From: Mugil cephalus
Taxonomy: Eukaryota > Chordata > Actinopteri > Mugiliformes > Mugilidae
DNA length: 64,000 nt
Reading direction: 5' to 3'
NCBI RefSeq assembly: GCF_022458985.1
Contig: NC_061782.1
Coordinates: forward strand, 25,904,672 to 25,968,671
In this document: positions 1-12,394 of the stretch, piece by piece
Layout: the number at the start of each line of letters is the position of its first letter
Numbering within the stretch: the first letter of the stretch is position 1
Notes under the pieces: generated by a model
Seen by the model: only the letters and a program-made list of their open reading frames with translations
The model's database searches: none
Told to the model about the DNA's origin: nothing
Program-made: the position numbers and the translations under genes

Positions 1-860
1 CACACTGAGAAAGCAGCGTGATGTCCATACAGGCAAAGAGGGCACTTTAATAGTTTCAGAATGGCTTGTTTGTTTTATTGTGAGGCGTCTGTGAGTCACG
101 CGTCAGCACCAAGCAGCTTTAACTGCCCCGCTTCCAGTGTGCTTTGGTTATTTTGTTTAAATTGTTTAATATTTGATTTATGCTTTGACTTGACATTACA
201 CTCCCTTCTGCAGCTGTTACACCTAAATTAAGCCATGTCATTAATCAAGTCGAGATCTAGACAAGTGCTGGAGTTCACTCCCATGCCTGAGTGAGGAGTC
301 AGCTGTGTGGAAATGTCACAAGACATATTTGTTTAGACGTGTGATAAGGACAGGCAGTTATGGCTTTTGTTATGAGCTTATGAAATACTGTCTCACTCTG
401 AAGAGTGTGTCTGTGTGGGTGTCCTCTTGGGACACTTTCCTCCCACATACATGGAGGATTTGGAGACTAAATTAGCCTGAGGTGCGAATGACTGTGACTG
501 TTTTTCCACATTTTCCCATGCCCAAATCATGCTGGGCTAGGCTTTGGGACAGAGAACAGGGTAAGTTAACTCTGGCAAACAGATTCCATTCAGCACACAG
601 CTAGTAGCACCACTGGATTTTATAGCCACTTGGAAAGACAAAATGACAGAATTAGATTAGTTTCTTCCAGGGGAAAGGCAAACATGGCAGAGTAACAGCT
701 TTAGAATGGACATAGTTATGTAATGGTGCTTCTGATGTACAATACGTGTCATTATGCATGACATGTTGCTGTGGACCTTTGTATAGACAAGAGGAGGTAT
801 AATGAATGCCTTCTTATAACATTTGTGCAGTGTCAGGTAATATACAAGCATGAATATACA
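1..860. other. No gene recognised
   Basis: I see no coding exon, RNA gene or clear transposon here. The few short open frames lack family resemblance and convincing splice sites. It may be intergenic DNA or an intron of a gene to the left. Confidence 0.4.
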
Positions 861-1345
861 GTACTTGTTTAAGTTTATTTCATTCATATAGCACCTTAAG
901 AGCAAAGAGCATTTGCACCAAAGTGCTTCACATTCAGCATGTCATGTAAAACATGTGAAATACAGATCAACATCAATGTATCAAGAAACGAAAAGCTATT
1001 AACACCAAGAGTGACCAGATGAAAAAATAAAAACAGATCAAATGCTATTGAAAGACAAGGATTAAATATGGGTCTTAGGGTGCTTCATAAGAGTCTCAAC
1101 AGAGTCGGCCTTCTGGCAGGGTGTTCCAGAGCTGAGGGGCTGCAACAGAAAAGGCCCGGTCCCCCGCCTTTTTTCCCCCAACATAGTACAGCCAACACAC
1201 CATGGTCTGAGGATCTGGTGCTGATCTAAGGGGTGAGAAGCACATATATATGAAGTGGTGAGACCATGGAGGGATTTATAAACAATCAGAGGAATTTTGA
1301 AGTGTATCCTGAAATGAACGGGAAGCCAGTGTAATGATACAAGAA
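860..1345 (-). mobile_element. L2/CR1-like LINE 3' fragment
   Basis: Read on the - strand, 1345 downward encodes SLHWLPVHFRIHFKI and then a YKSLHGL-like stretch. These are hallmarks of the C-terminal end of L2/CR1-type reverse transcriptases. It then degenerates into a 3' UTR-like stretch (GTGAAGCACTTTGG...GGTGCTATATGAATGAAATAAA) typical of fish LINE tails. Frame breaks make it a dead, 5'-truncated copy. Confidence 0.7.
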
Positions 1346-1609
1346 TGGGAATGATGTGGTCTGGCTAATACCCGAGTAGAGGGAGTTGCAAAAGTCCAGC
1401 CAGGATGATATGGATGCATGAATAACTGTTTCTAAGTTGGAAGGTGATAGGAAGTGCCAGATTTTTATTTAACTCTCTCCTCCTAAGGTCACCAGGTTTT
1501 ATAGAAATGAATAATAAACCAGGAGGTTACGAACTCCGCTATCTGGGAAGCACATAACTGCCGCATGAAAGGACTTATTATTCCTCATCGAGGAAAAAGG
1601 AAAAAAGGA

Positions 1610-1850
1610 AAAGAATGAATGACATTGAACAGGAAATCACCCTTATAGAACAAATATACAACATATTGTTACAGAAGTCGGACTACAACAAGATTTTGAA
1701 ATTAAAATCTATAAACCTTAAAAACTACTTTCAAGACAACTTAGAGGAGAGTAGGCAAAAATGGCTATTCACAAAATAAAGTCAGATGACGGACAAATAT
1801 TTATGTATCAGCAAGATATTAATGATCAGTTTAAGATTTTTTTTTCCAAT
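1610..1850 (+). mobile_element. Possible L1/Tx1-like LINE fragment
   Basis: An open frame from about 1616 reads MNDIEQEITLIEQIYN and continues with charged, helical residues to about 1779. This resembles the linker between endonuclease and reverse transcriptase in L1-like ORF2. The call rests on composition and one short similarity. A clearer L1-like piece on the same strand lies at 5870-6130. Confidence 0.3.
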
Positions 1851-2550
1851 CTTTAAGCTTCAACTTCCACTGCAACAGAGCAATATTTTAGCTCTTTAAC
1901 TTTGACACAGATAAATGAGACATAGATAAGTAGTTTGGGGTTGTCTGGAACACTGCAAAAATTAATAGTCTTAATATAAGAAATAAATACTTGGTTTGAG
2001 CAGATATAAACTAAAATTAAGTGAAATAATCTGCCAGTGCAGTAAGATAATCATACTTGGTAAGATTTCTTAAAATAAGAAAAAATGCATATTAGGCAAG
2101 TGAGAAATATCTTATAAGTGGTGAAACGACAAACACTCATTCCAAGTACTGTATGCAAGTCAAATAATCTCAAAACTAGCTTTTCAATTCTTATTTCTTT
2201 GTTTCTTACTCAAATTGAGTGAAAAAAATAAATCCAGAGCAACTTAACAAGATGATTCTTCTTAATTCAAGAGTTATGATTAGCTTTTATCTCAAATCAA
2301 TCATTCATTCATCTCAATTCAAGTGCATTTAACTGACTGTAAGCTCTACAATAGTGATACTGTTCTAGATTTAAGACAACCACCACTTGAATGAAAACAA
2401 GTCTTGCATTAAACAAACAAATATTTTATTTTCTCTGCATAAGAAAGAATATGTCTTTTTAGCTCTGAAATGCAGGAGTAAACAGTTCTTACAATACAGT
2501 GCAGTTAGTCAGTTACACTGAGACTTCACAGAATTAAGTGTATGACTGGA
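1850..2550. other. AT-rich sequence, nothing identified
   Basis: AT-rich sequence with no open frame of interest, no RNA gene and no clear repeat boundary. Confidence 0.4.
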
Positions 2551-2559
2551 GCATCAGTT

Positions 2560-4030
2560 ATACACTAGGTAGGGGATACGTAGAGGGTAGGGGGATAGGT
2601 ACTAACAGAAAGGACAAGACCCTGGTTAAGGATAGGGGAGGTCATAGCCTTGGGAGAAGAGGTATGTTTTCAGATGGGACTTGAATGTGGGGAGTGAGAG
2701 TGAACCGCGGACAGGTTGGGGAAAGTTCCAGAGTCGGGGTGCTGTTCGGGTGAAGGCTCTGTCACCGAAGGATTTGAGCTTGGATGTTGGTGCTGTCAGT
2801 GAGAGAGTGGAAGAGGATCAGAGGCCAGGTGGTGGAGGGCTTTGAAGGTGAGGAGGAGTATCTTGAAACTGATGCGCTGTTTAATGGGGAGCCAGTGGAG
2901 AGAGTGGAGAACGGGAGTGATGTGTTGGCGGGACCGGGTATGGGTAAGGGGGCGGGCAGCAGAGTTTTGGACCAGTTAGAGTCTGTGAAGGGAACGTGAA
3001 GTGATGCCACTGAGGAGGGAGTTACAGTAGTTGGGCCGGGAGGACATGAAGGCATGGATGAGGGATTCGCCAGCAGGGGGAGAGAGGCAGTGTCTATTTT
3101 TGGCGATGCGGCAGAGGTGGAAGTAGGAGGTCTTGACGACGGAGTGGACATGAGGATCAAAGGAGAGGGTGGGGTCCAGGATGACACCGAGATTGTGACC
3201 AGGGGGGAGGGAGTGATGGTCGAGGTGTCCATGGTGAGCGAGATGGGTCCAGTACTGTTGAGGGTGGATTTGGTGCCTATGAGGAGGAGCTCAGTTTTAT
3301 CACTGTTGAGTTTGAGAAAGTTGTGGGTCAGCCGCGTTTTTATTGTAGAGATGCAGGTTTCGATGTGGGAGAGGGGAGGGTTTGGGGTGGATTTCGTGCT
3401 GATGTAGATCTGAGTGTCATCGGTGTAGCAGTGGAAGTCCAGGTTGAGTTTGCGGATGATGTGACCAAGGGGGAAGAGGTACAAGATGAAGAGGAGGGGT
3501 CTGAGGACTGAGCCTTGAGGGACCCCCTGATTGACTGGAGAGAGGGAGAAGGAGGTGTGGCCAGAGAGGGAGACGAACTGTTGCCTGTTAGTGAGGTAGG
3601 AGGTGAGCCAGTCGAGTGCAGTGCTCTCAACACAGAGATGGCGCAGACTTTGAAGGGGGATGGGGTTGGATTACAGTGTCAAAGTCTGTGCTGAGGTCTA
3701 GAAGTAACAGGATGTTGAGGGCACCGGAGTCTGCAGAGGTGAGGAGATTGTTGATGACTTTGACAAGGGTGGTTTCGGTGCTATGAAGTGGGCGGAATCC
3801 AGACTGGAGGGGTTCATGGAGGTTGTTGGACTGGAGATGGGTGTGTAGGGATTTTGGAGAGGAACGGGATGTTGGAGACTGGGCGGTAGTTGGAGAGGTT
3901 GGCTGGGTTCAGGGTGGGCTTTTTGAGGATGAGGTGATGGAAGCAAGTTTGTAGACAGTGGGAAAGTGACCAAGGGACAAAGACTGGTTGAAGAGGGTAG
4001 TGAGGTGAGGGAGGCAGGGAGGCAGGCCTT
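2560..4030 (-). mobile_element. L2-like LINE relic (reverse transcriptase domain)
   Basis: On the - strand the stretch around 3484-3200 encodes LFPLGHIIRKLNLDFHCYTDDTQIYIS, a reverse transcriptase core in which the usual YADD catalytic box reads YTDD. The rest of the domain is spread over different frames between 4030 and 2760, so it is frameshifted and inactive. The + strand open frames at 2784-3511 are antisense shadows of it. It resembles the better preserved L2 copy at 39.2-41.1 kb but belongs to a more GC-rich subfamily. Confidence 0.75.
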
Positions 4031-4439
4031 GGTTAGGGCCTGCCTCCTCAGTGGACATACCTCAGTGGACTATACATCACCATATCAGAGTGGTGAATTA
4101 AACATTGTAATCGGTCATATTTCTCTTAATTCTGAAACTTTTTTAATTCAATTATACAGAGTGTATATAGCAATCTAGAATTTTGGAGGAACTCAAAAGC
4201 ATAACGTCTAAATAATTTACATTTTAAGTTGTGGCTATTTAGAAGGTTAATGTTTTAGTATAGAATTGAGTAGATCCAACCCAGTATCTGGACTTAATTG
4301 AAACAAGTAACCAGTATCATGCTCAATTTACCCAATTTATAATAAAACCGATTTCATTAAAATCAGTTCAGAATTCAGAGTTATGACGTAAAAATAAAAC
4401 AATAACTACGTGCAAAATGTAAATTTGACTACATTACCT

Positions 4440-4690
4440 TTTAAAGTCAACACCGTAACGTCATCAAGTTCGTCGATGCTGTTAGCGGTTTTAGCTAGCG
4501 AGTTAGCTCAGGTAGCATTAGGTCGTGCTCGGCTGCAACAGTGTACACAACAAATACACATTGAAACATCGATAACATTTATAACGTATGTGACTAAAAA
4601 ACACGAGCTATTCGATACAACTTAACCTACAATGAAATCAGATTTTCAAAAGGTCTCGGACGAGGTAGCTTTATTACGTACCTGTAAGTT
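4440..4690. promoter_or_regulatory. Possible CpG-rich 5' region of an unidentified gene
   Basis: This block is richer in CpG than its neighbours and carries GCTAGC-type repeats and TAACGTCAT (CRE-like), as in many fish 5' regions. On the + strand an ATG at 4631 opens a 17-codon frame (MKSDFQKVSDEVALLRT) followed by a good donor (CCT/GTAAGT, 4681-4688). No downstream exon could be joined in frame, and a hAT relic starts about 40 bp later. It may be a dead or unrelated fragment. Confidence 0.2.
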
Positions 4691-4716
4691 CCCTCCAGAG
4701 AGCCGTGTTGTTGTTC

Positions 4717-5353
4717 TTAGTGATGTGCGATTCCATACTGAAACATCGATACTTCAGATACCAGGTCTTTATGCTCTAAAATCGATTCCCAAATAAAAAA
4801 ATATCGATACTTGCGTAACTTCAGTCGTTTGAGGTAATCTAGGAACACGGTGGAAAGTAACTAAACTATTGAGTTCTGGCAACACAACAAACCTTGTGAA
4901 ACACCTCAGGTTAAACCACAACACAGAATATGAGGCATTTATGATGAGAAGGACAGAAGAGGAGAGAACAGGGTCAGAATTAAGATGCAAGGTTTCATTT
5001 TATAGTAGTTCTTTATAGTTAAGCAATGATTTATTTTAATGGTCTTATTATTTTACTCTTTTTTAGAGTTTTAAACATCGTTTTCAAATATTTTGTATGA
5101 TTGTGTCTCAGTCTTCTGTTTATTAGCTCAGCTATATAGTAAATGAGGCCACTACCTCAATATACTTCAGAGTTTAACATCAATAAATAAATTACTCCGA
5201 TGTCTTGTATTCTCTATGAAGCTATGATTTGAAATACAGATACATTAGGGTGTATTTACGTAAAGTATCGGTATTGGATCGGTATCGCCGATACCAGCTT
5301 GAATTTTACTCAGTATCGGATCGGAAAGAAAATCGGTGGTATCGAACATAACT
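4717..5353 (+). mobile_element. hAT-type element with BED-finger remnant
   Basis: The ends are imperfect inverted repeats: AGTGATGTGCGATTCC on the left and GGTATCGAACATAACT on the right (11 of the outer 13 bases pair). GTTCTT lies outside both ends, consistent with most of an 8 bp target duplication. Internally, 4875-4960 encodes TTNLVKHLRLNHNTEYEAF, a degraded BED zinc finger as in hAT transposases. GGTATCGCCGATACC near the right end is a short subterminal palindrome. It is a deleted, non-autonomous copy. Confidence 0.65.
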
Positions 5354-5354
5354 A

Positions 5355-5780
5355 GTTCTTCTTTGTGTTCGCTACTGCACATGACCAACTTTCAACCGAC
5401 ACAATAAAAAAGTGAGACGTCTCACTTCTTAAAACCAGAGGTGAATATATTATGCTCACTTACATACTGAATAAAACACGTTGTTTTTCAGAGATGGAAA
5501 TAGCCATGGAGTGTGCCATCTCTTATTTCCTTTTAATCTTTAATGAGGGCTGCGCAGTAAGGTAAAATAGCGGGACAGCGTCACCACTTCTGAACCATAG
5601 ACTGCTACCACTGAACATCTTGGATTTGTGTATCATTGTATTTTATTCAATTGTGTGTCTTATATTACGTATAATGAAATATTTTGACTAGAAGTGAGAG
5701 AAATATACTTGGTAAGATTTTGATTTTTTGCAGTGAAAGACTCCTTTCGATAGTCGAATTAGCCTAAGTAATTAAATCAT
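5355..5780. other. Nothing identified
   Basis: AT-rich sequence between two repeats, with no open frame or repeat boundary I can support. Confidence 0.35.
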
Positions 5781-5789
5781 TTCCCACAG

Positions 5790-6135
5790 GTAAATGTCCT
5801 GGACCATACATGAGACAAGGAGATTGCATTAGAAATTTTGGCAAATGGGGAAAGAAGTCATCCTCATATTAAGGATATCCCAGACGGATAGAGGAATACC
5901 TTGTTAGTCTGTAGACTGATGATTTACTACTTACTTCACTTTACAGACCCTAAAGAGGGTATCTCTCATCTTCTAGAATACATCAGTTCATTCAGTAAAA
6001 TCTTGGGTTACACAATAAACCAGGCCAAAAGTGAATTAATGCCAATAGGAGGAAATACAACCTTACGAAACTACTTCAAAATTACACCAAAAAAATCCCA
6101 AATCACTGCTCAAATTGAACTTTGATTAAGCTATT
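5790..6135 (+). mobile_element. L1/Tx1-like LINE reverse transcriptase fragment
   Basis: The + strand encodes DPKEGISHLLEYISSFSKILGY and then INQAKSELMPI (5950-6045), the signature of the region just after the YADD box in L1/Tx1-type reverse transcriptases. The frame ends at 6125. Both ends are truncated. Confidence 0.7.
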
Positions 6136-6960
6136 GACAAATTAAAAGGCAGTATAGAATACTGGAGGACCTTGCCACTGTCTATGACACTGTCTATGAC
6201 AGTGGCAAGGTATGACAGCACAGCGAAAAACAAGCAAACAATACATCTCTGTCTGAACTAATATACAACAATGACATACTGTGACTTCCAAAATTTCCAC
6301 CATCCGAGAGATGGTGCGAAGTCTCTCGGGGGAAATAGCACTATGTGCAACTACAGAGTTGCTACTTACTCAACTTGAGCTCCAGTTTTGCTCATTTAAC
6401 CAATTTTGACGATACTCTGCATTGGTAGTACCAATCCCATAACTAGCTGTTTTTATACTCTTATATATCCATGTGTATTTGTCAGTCCTGACATTTATTG
6501 TCATATTCACTAGTTCTAGATTGTTGTGTGTTCCTTATCATGATGGACATTAAAGTTCACTCTATGAGCTCTTGCAGGTCCACCTCCTTGATGCGTGGCT
6601 GTCTCCTTTTGCCCTTCCGTCCTGTCACAGCGGTCCAATTGCCCTCTATCCTTACTCTCTGTAGTTTTTCCCATTCGCCCTCCTCCACATGATGAGCTCC
6701 TGTAAATTACCAAACAAAGATCTATTTACTTTATCAGCACCAACACATTACAGTCATTAACAGCAACCCTAACTTTTACTGTTGTTGTTATTGTTAAGTA
6801 GGAGTTAGCTAGCTGACTTTTTTTCTCTCTCTGGCAAGCTGCCAGAGATAGCCCAGATTGTCAAACAATCAGTCAGTGCATTTAGCTTAACAGCTTAATC
6901 GTGCTATGCTCAAAATTCAACTTTCAGAATGCGGCCCTTGTCCCATGCAGTGGAGAAAAT
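6135..6960. other. No gene; short inverted repeat at 6171-6211
   Basis: GACCTTGCCACTGTCTATGAC and its reverse complement (GTCATAGACAGTGGCAAGG) form a short hairpin-like inverted repeat around 6168-6212. Two small overlapping open frames at 6498-6713 have no recognisable similarity. Confidence 0.35.
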
Positions 6961-6964
6961 CGAA

Positions 6965-7085
6965 TAAGTGACAGGCAGTGTACTACTAGTTACTTCTCCC
7001 AAAAAGTAACTGAGTTAGTAACTGAATTACTCCACTATAAAAGTAACTAGTTACCAGGGAAAGTAACTATTGCGTTACTCTTCTG
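6965..7085. mobile_element. hAT-like non-autonomous fragment
   Basis: Repeated GTTACTAGTTACTT and AGTAACTAGTTACC motifs in both orientations (6983-7080) match the AGTAACTAGTTACT-rich termini of abundant fish hAT elements. No transposase remains. Confidence 0.4.
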
Positions 7086-7830
7086 TTTTTTTAAGTCTAA
7101 ATATGTCTAATAATTTGAATTTTTTTCTTAGCAGGTTTCACAAGCCAGTTGCATAAAGTATAATTGCATAGACACGTACTTACACAGAACTTTTAATATT
7201 TATTGCACCTCAGACCCCAGCCAGTAGAGATATACCGCTTTCACATTGAAAATCCCATGTCAACCCGGGATTTTCCTTCCTCATACGCCATCGCAGACAT
7301 TGCAGATAAAGTTGCAGTTTGTTGATGACCTAAAGAATGGATCCCCGCTTTCCTCGGATGCAGAGCGCTGCCATGATCATTACAAAGATGTGGGAGATCG
7401 CTATACAAGCTGTAGCCTAAATAAACACAGTTGTACAGTTGCCGTTCACCTATGCACTTCGATTAACAATCGTGTAACAACATATTTGATTGGGTTGATT
7501 GCCAAAAAAGAAACAAAAATCTTTGCCCGTCAGAGATCAGTCTTTATGGGAGTAGACCAAAACCTGTTTTTGAGCTGAAGCTTCTGCAATGATACAGGCT
7601 GTCAGGCTGTCGAGTCAGAATGTAACAGGCAGATATATCAGCGTCACAATAGTTTTTCGATGTGAAAAGGGGCAATAGGCTACTGTACTTCAAGTATTTT
7701 TTTCATCACAAAAATGTACACTTCACATGTGCGTTTTTTCCTTTACCTCAAGGATATTGAAATAATACCTGTAGCCTACTTTTACTTTGAAAAGGCCAAC
7801 ATTTCCTCCACACTCACCATTGCTGCCATT
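7085..7830. other. Nothing firmly identified
   Basis: A 110-codon open frame (7246-7578, + strand) has no recognisable domain and its codon use gives no support. No RNA gene or clear transposon is seen. Confidence 0.35.
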
Positions 7831-7899
7831 TAGCTCTATATGGAAGTTTTTTCTGTGCCATCAGAGTTTGAATATAAATTGCTAGGTAAATGTAGTTTA

Positions 7900-8130
7900 C
7901 ATAAAAAAATCAACATCAAAAAAGTTCAACCTCATAAATTTCAATAAAATAATCAACCTAATAAAATTTAACATAAAAAAATCAACCTAATAAAATTTAA
8001 CATAAAAAAATCTAAATCAAAATTTCAACCTCAAACAGTTCAACCTCTAAGCTTCAACCTCCAACTTTCAACCACAAACCTTCAACCTCCACTTTTCAAG
8101 CACAAACCTTTAACCTCCACTTTTCAACGT
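7900..8130. repeat. Degenerate tandem array, left arm of fold-back element
   Basis: Successive units of 'ATAAAAAAATCAACCT', then 'TTCAACCTCCA(A/C)TTTTCAA(C/G)CACAAACC'. It is the inverted counterpart of the array at 10070-10360. Confidence 0.7.
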
Positions 8131-9599
8131 CTGAAAAAGCTGGACTTGACTCCCGGGTGAGCAGGGTGAAGCAACTCGATCAGTTGAACATTAACGGAAA
8201 GTATTAAACAGTATTTACACTGAAAATTTAATAATTTATTGAAAACTGCGTTAAAAACTAGCTATTTACTGGCTGTGAGCATCTTTACCTTCCCCGTGGG
8301 TCGTGAAATGGTACCGGGTTGGATTTCGGTGAGGGTAAAAAAAAAAAATCCCTTCACGCATTCTTAAAGAGATTGGTGTCCACACGTTTGATTTTTTTTT
8401 TTTTTTTTTTTGTACTGACACATGTACACATTTAGAGCATTTTCTATGCACCGTTTAATAAATGAGGCCTCAGAACAGAAACGAGTAGGTTATAAATAAA
8501 GAAAGGAAGAGCCCAAAGAACCGAATACACATATGGATATTACACACAAAAAGACCCGATCTTGACTCGGACCCTTCTCTCTGGGAGACATCAGTGCTAA
8601 CCACCAAGCCGCTGTGCCACCCTTGGAAGAAAATCGTTGCAGAATCAACAAGACCCCACCAAATCCTTAAATGAAATGAAGGATCAGCTGAACAACATCG
8701 CAACTACTATACTGTAAATAAACGTGCATGCGCATCGCAAATGTTAAATAATTAAAATATGAAATTAGATAAATTTATAGTGTCGGCTGTGAAATTCCGG
8801 TGGCCGGATGTGTACTGGGATGGCCTTGGTGTGGTTGGTGTCTCGCTCCAACAAGAATTTCAAATCACGGCGGAAATCCATTAGTATGTTTTTGGGAAAG
8901 CGGTGTTTAACAGATTAACGCTCAAGATAATGAATGGTACCTGTATTCAACTTTTCTTTTCAGATTGTCCCATCACAACTGTCTTTTATAGCTTGTCAAG
9001 CCATTTATTCAAAATGTCTGCTAAATTACTGATTGACATTTTTTTATGGTAGGAGGCCGGCAATATGCTGTAATGTGTGAAGTTTGAGATTGATGAACAC
9101 TGCGATTCTCTTATGAGTTCTATGTGTTGTTCCACTGTTCTACCACTAGGTTTTGTGTGTATGTGCGTTCACAGCTTAAATGTACAGTTTTTCTATGCAC
9201 CAGTACAAATTGATAAAATTCGATACTTTGCGGCGGAATGTGCTTATGCTCTCTTTACGCACACATACATGCACGGTTCATAAATGAGGCCCTGGACGGG
9301 ACTTAAATGTTAACTAGTAAATATAGACTTATTGTGTTAACTTCACCGTGCTGTGCCTCCCAATGTTTCTTCAAATTTGAAGTAGCGTTTTTGAAGCTAG
9401 ACAGGAATTTGTCGCCAGCACAGACAGTACTGTGAAACTTTATATACTTATTTAGCTGAGACAAACTCAAAATAGTGGCGTACATCCAGCCAGAAAACGC
9501 GCATCTCTCCACCCTGTATTGTTGATTACGTTTGTGTCGCTGCATGATATGACAGATGAGTTGTCCTTATACTGGCATAAGTCACATCACTCCCGAGAC

Positions 9600-9690
9600 G
9601 ATAGAATAGAATAGAATAGAATAGAATAGAATAGAATAGAATATCATTTATTGTCATTGTAAGAGGAAAGCAATAACATACCTTTTAGCA
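9600..9690 (-). repeat. (AGAAT)n microsatellite at a LINE-like 3' end
   Basis: About eight AGAAT units (9602-9641) are followed by ATCATTTATTGTCATTGT. On the - strand this reads ACAATGACAATAAATGAT followed by (ATTCT)n, a typical fish LINE 3' tail. No coding part remains next to it. Confidence 0.55.
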
Positions 9691-10069
9691 CATTACGGGC
9701 ATCACTGCGGAATTGCTCAGTTCAGACTGGCTTGTTTGTAGCTGCAGAAGGTAAAGATGCTCACAGCCAGTAAGTAGCCAGTTTCTAATGTAGTTTTCAA
9801 TAACGCCACAATTAAATTTTCAGTGTAGATACTGTATAATACTTTCTGTCAATGTTCAATTGATCGAGTAATATTTATTACACAATTTCACGAACGCATT
9901 AGTACTCTCCGAAGCTCCATCAGTCGTGTTGGTGGCCATGGCTGATCTGTCCTATGTGCCGGTGTCGCCTCATGAGCAATAGAGCGTAACCTGATTGGCT
10001 AGACGTTGGATGAATAGAGACGGGGATCGATTGCTTCTCCCTGCTCACCCGGAAGTCAAGTCCAGCTTT

Positions 10070-10360
10070 TTCAGAGGTTGAAAGTTGGAGGTTGAAGGTT
10101 TGTGCTTGAAAAGTGGATGTTGAAGGTTTGTGGTTGAAAGCTGGAGGTTGAAGGTTTGTGGTTGAAAAGTGGATGTTGAAGGTTTGTGGTTGAAAGCTGG
10201 AGGTTGAAGGTTTGTGGTTGAAAATTGGAGGTTGAAGCTTAGAGGTTGAACTGTTTGAGGTTGTATCTTTGAGGTTGATTTTTTTTTATGTTAAATTTTA
10301 TTAAGTTGATTTTTTTTTATTGTTGAATTTTATGAGGTTGAACTTTTTTTGATGTTGATT
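10070..10360. repeat. Tandem 'GGTTGAAGGTTTGTGGTTGAAA' array
   Basis: Roughly 28 bp units alternating GGAGGTTGAAGGTTTGTGGTTGAAA with GTGGATGTTGAAGG variants, grading into 'GAGGTTGATTTTTTTTATG' units. It forms the right arm of the fold-back element. Confidence 0.75.
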
Positions 10361-10839
10361 TTTTGGTGTAAACTACATTTACCTAGCAATTTATATTCAA
10401 ACTCTGATGGCACAGAAAAACTTCCATAGCTCTGCTAGTTGGGTGTGGGTGGGAAGTTGTTGTGCATGTGTGGTTTGTGTGTAAACTGAACACTCCCTCT
10501 GATCAGCTTATCATGAAAGCTTACTTACTTACAATCATCATCACCTATGCGGTTGTCTCGCCCTTCCCTCCTGTCATCGGAAAAACAACGGTTTTGCAGC
10601 TCCCATGGGTGAGAACCAAGTCAGATGCCAGCAGACAGCTTTAGTTTGTAACGCCATTATTTTAATGCTGTTATTCCCATCATTGGTGACAGGAACATGT
10701 CCTCCTCCTCCACACTAGGTGGCGATACGTGTTTTTTCAGTGATTAATATGGTTCCTTTTCCAGTTTTCCTTTTACATTGGAGCTGTTGTGCTGTTGTTA
10801 AGTTTTTGGCAGGCATATGTGTCAATGTTAAAGCCAAAG

Positions 10840-11135
10840 TGTAATAATAATAATTATAATGCATTGGTTTCATTGGTTTTATATAGTGCTTTATTATTAG
10901 ATGCTCAAAGCACTTACAACTGGATGCATTATTCATACCCTGGTGGTGGTAAACTACCTCAATAGTCACAGCTGCTCTGGGGAAGACTGACGGAAACGTG
11001 TCTGTCAATCTGTGCTAACGGCCCCTCCGACCACCACCAAACATCACTCACAATCATATATCAGTCGGGATGGACAGACTAGGGATAAGGATCGAACTGC
11101 CAACCTTACAGTTATTGGTGTAAGACCAATGCACA
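10840..11135 (-). mobile_element. tRNA-derived SINE
   Basis: Read on the - strand, the head (near 11130) carries a B-box-like GGCAGTTCGATCC. It runs to a tail ATAAAACCAATGAAACC followed by an (ATT)n-like stretch near 10840-10860. Other SINEs in the window show the same general plan. Confidence 0.5.
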
Positions 11136-12390
11136 GACTGTAAGTTTCACTGAACCCTTGTCATTGTGAGGTGACGTTGCAGGCCACTGCAGCACAATTG
11201 AAAACATGTAAATATAATATGAAGTTATTGAGCTCGTTTTGACCGACTGGACGTTGTACATCAAGTACTAAGTAATGTAATATGTATTATTCAATGATTA
11301 GTCAAAATGTCTTGCTTTTTGTTTTTGTCTCACTCACAGCAGTGTTTCTAGCAGCACACAACTTTTTTTCAGAGACCCCACTGCAAGTTGTCTGTCTAGC
11401 ACCAAATACAAGACACTTGTGAAAGTATTAGAAGACTGCGTTCTAAGGAGCCATGTACAGTGTGTTCCTCGGGGGTTGGTGTAGCCTAAACACAGAGCTA
11501 ATAGCACAGAGGCTTAGAATCAATTTGATATATGTCCATTTAACGCATAAATGAGAAAATGTCTGCTAAATTAAATTTAAATAAATACATAAATAAATGC
11601 TTTGCTGCTTTAAACTGAAACGGCAGAATTGCACTTCTACAACAACTTGGAATGCAGTCTAGTAATTAGTAAGGTTAAATGTTCAAGCACACAAGTGTCC
11701 TTGTTGGTACAACTATTACTATTGTTTATACTAATATCCCTACTGTGTATACTGTGTATTTAAATGTAAGTGTAGCTTGTTGAAACATTATGGCCATGGG
11801 TTATCATCACCAAGCAAGTAACATCCAACCACCAAAAATAAATCATTTTGGATAATAAGTCTTTTTATGGGTAGAAACATCCTCGTAGAAAGAAACTTGG
11901 CAAACACTTAGGAGTGCTAATAACTTGTTTGTTGCTGGATGCATGTATCCTGCTGTTATTTACAAATGTGTTATTTTTTTCAGAACCTGGTGGTCTGTTG
12001 AACTACCACCCCAATTATAGCAGTGGGCGATTCAAACAAAACTCTATTATTGAGACATATCATAAACAGGTTGGAGAATGATGCATTCAGGTAGAAGTGG
12101 ATAACTGTACGCTGTGAAGACTGGACAGTCCCAGGAGTGTAATTTAAGAATGGTACAGGGTCCCCTCATCCAGTCCTGACCATAAGTTAGTTCTAAGATA
12201 TAATATTAATGCTGATATTTTTAATACCATATAAACATGTTCCACAGCTAGAACTCCTGCTTTTGTGATTCAATTCAAGTGACTGACTGCAATCACTTCT
12301 GAAGTTTTACTAAAAACAACTTCAAGCCTTAAGGAATTTGTAATGATGAAGACACTTTTGATACAATCCACAGTACTGTGGTGGGTGGCT
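11135..12390. other. Nothing identified
   Basis: AT-rich DNA upstream of the first recognised rasgrp3 exon. It may hold upstream 5' UTR exons or promoter sequence of rasgrp3, but I cannot point to one. Confidence 0.3.
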
Positions 12391-12394
12391 GTGG

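Larger units (their letters stand above)
7838..10427. mobile_element. Fold-back element with long terminal inverted repeats
   Basis: The left end (ATGGAAGTTTTTTCTGTGCC and on through GAATATAAATTGCTAGG) is repeated in inverse at the right end (CCTAGCAATTTATATTC...CACAGAAAAACTTCCAT). The pairing continues inward through a tract of repeated 'TTCAACCTCCA' units on the left and 'GGTTGAAGGTTTGTGGTTGAAA' units on the right. Both arms end near TACTGGCTGTGAGCATCTTTACCT at 8266-8291 and its complement at 9747-9772. AGCTCT lies just outside both ends (7832-7837 and 10428-10433), a likely 6 bp target duplication. The right arm has about 190 bp (9860-10040) absent from the left. The centre has no clear transposase, so it is probably non-autonomous and its family is unknown. 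Confidence 0.75.

Noticed and set aside
2784..3511. Acidic + strand open frames (MLVLSVREWKRIRG..., MDEGFASRG...)
   Set aside because: They are antisense shadows of the LINE reverse transcriptase relic on the - strand.
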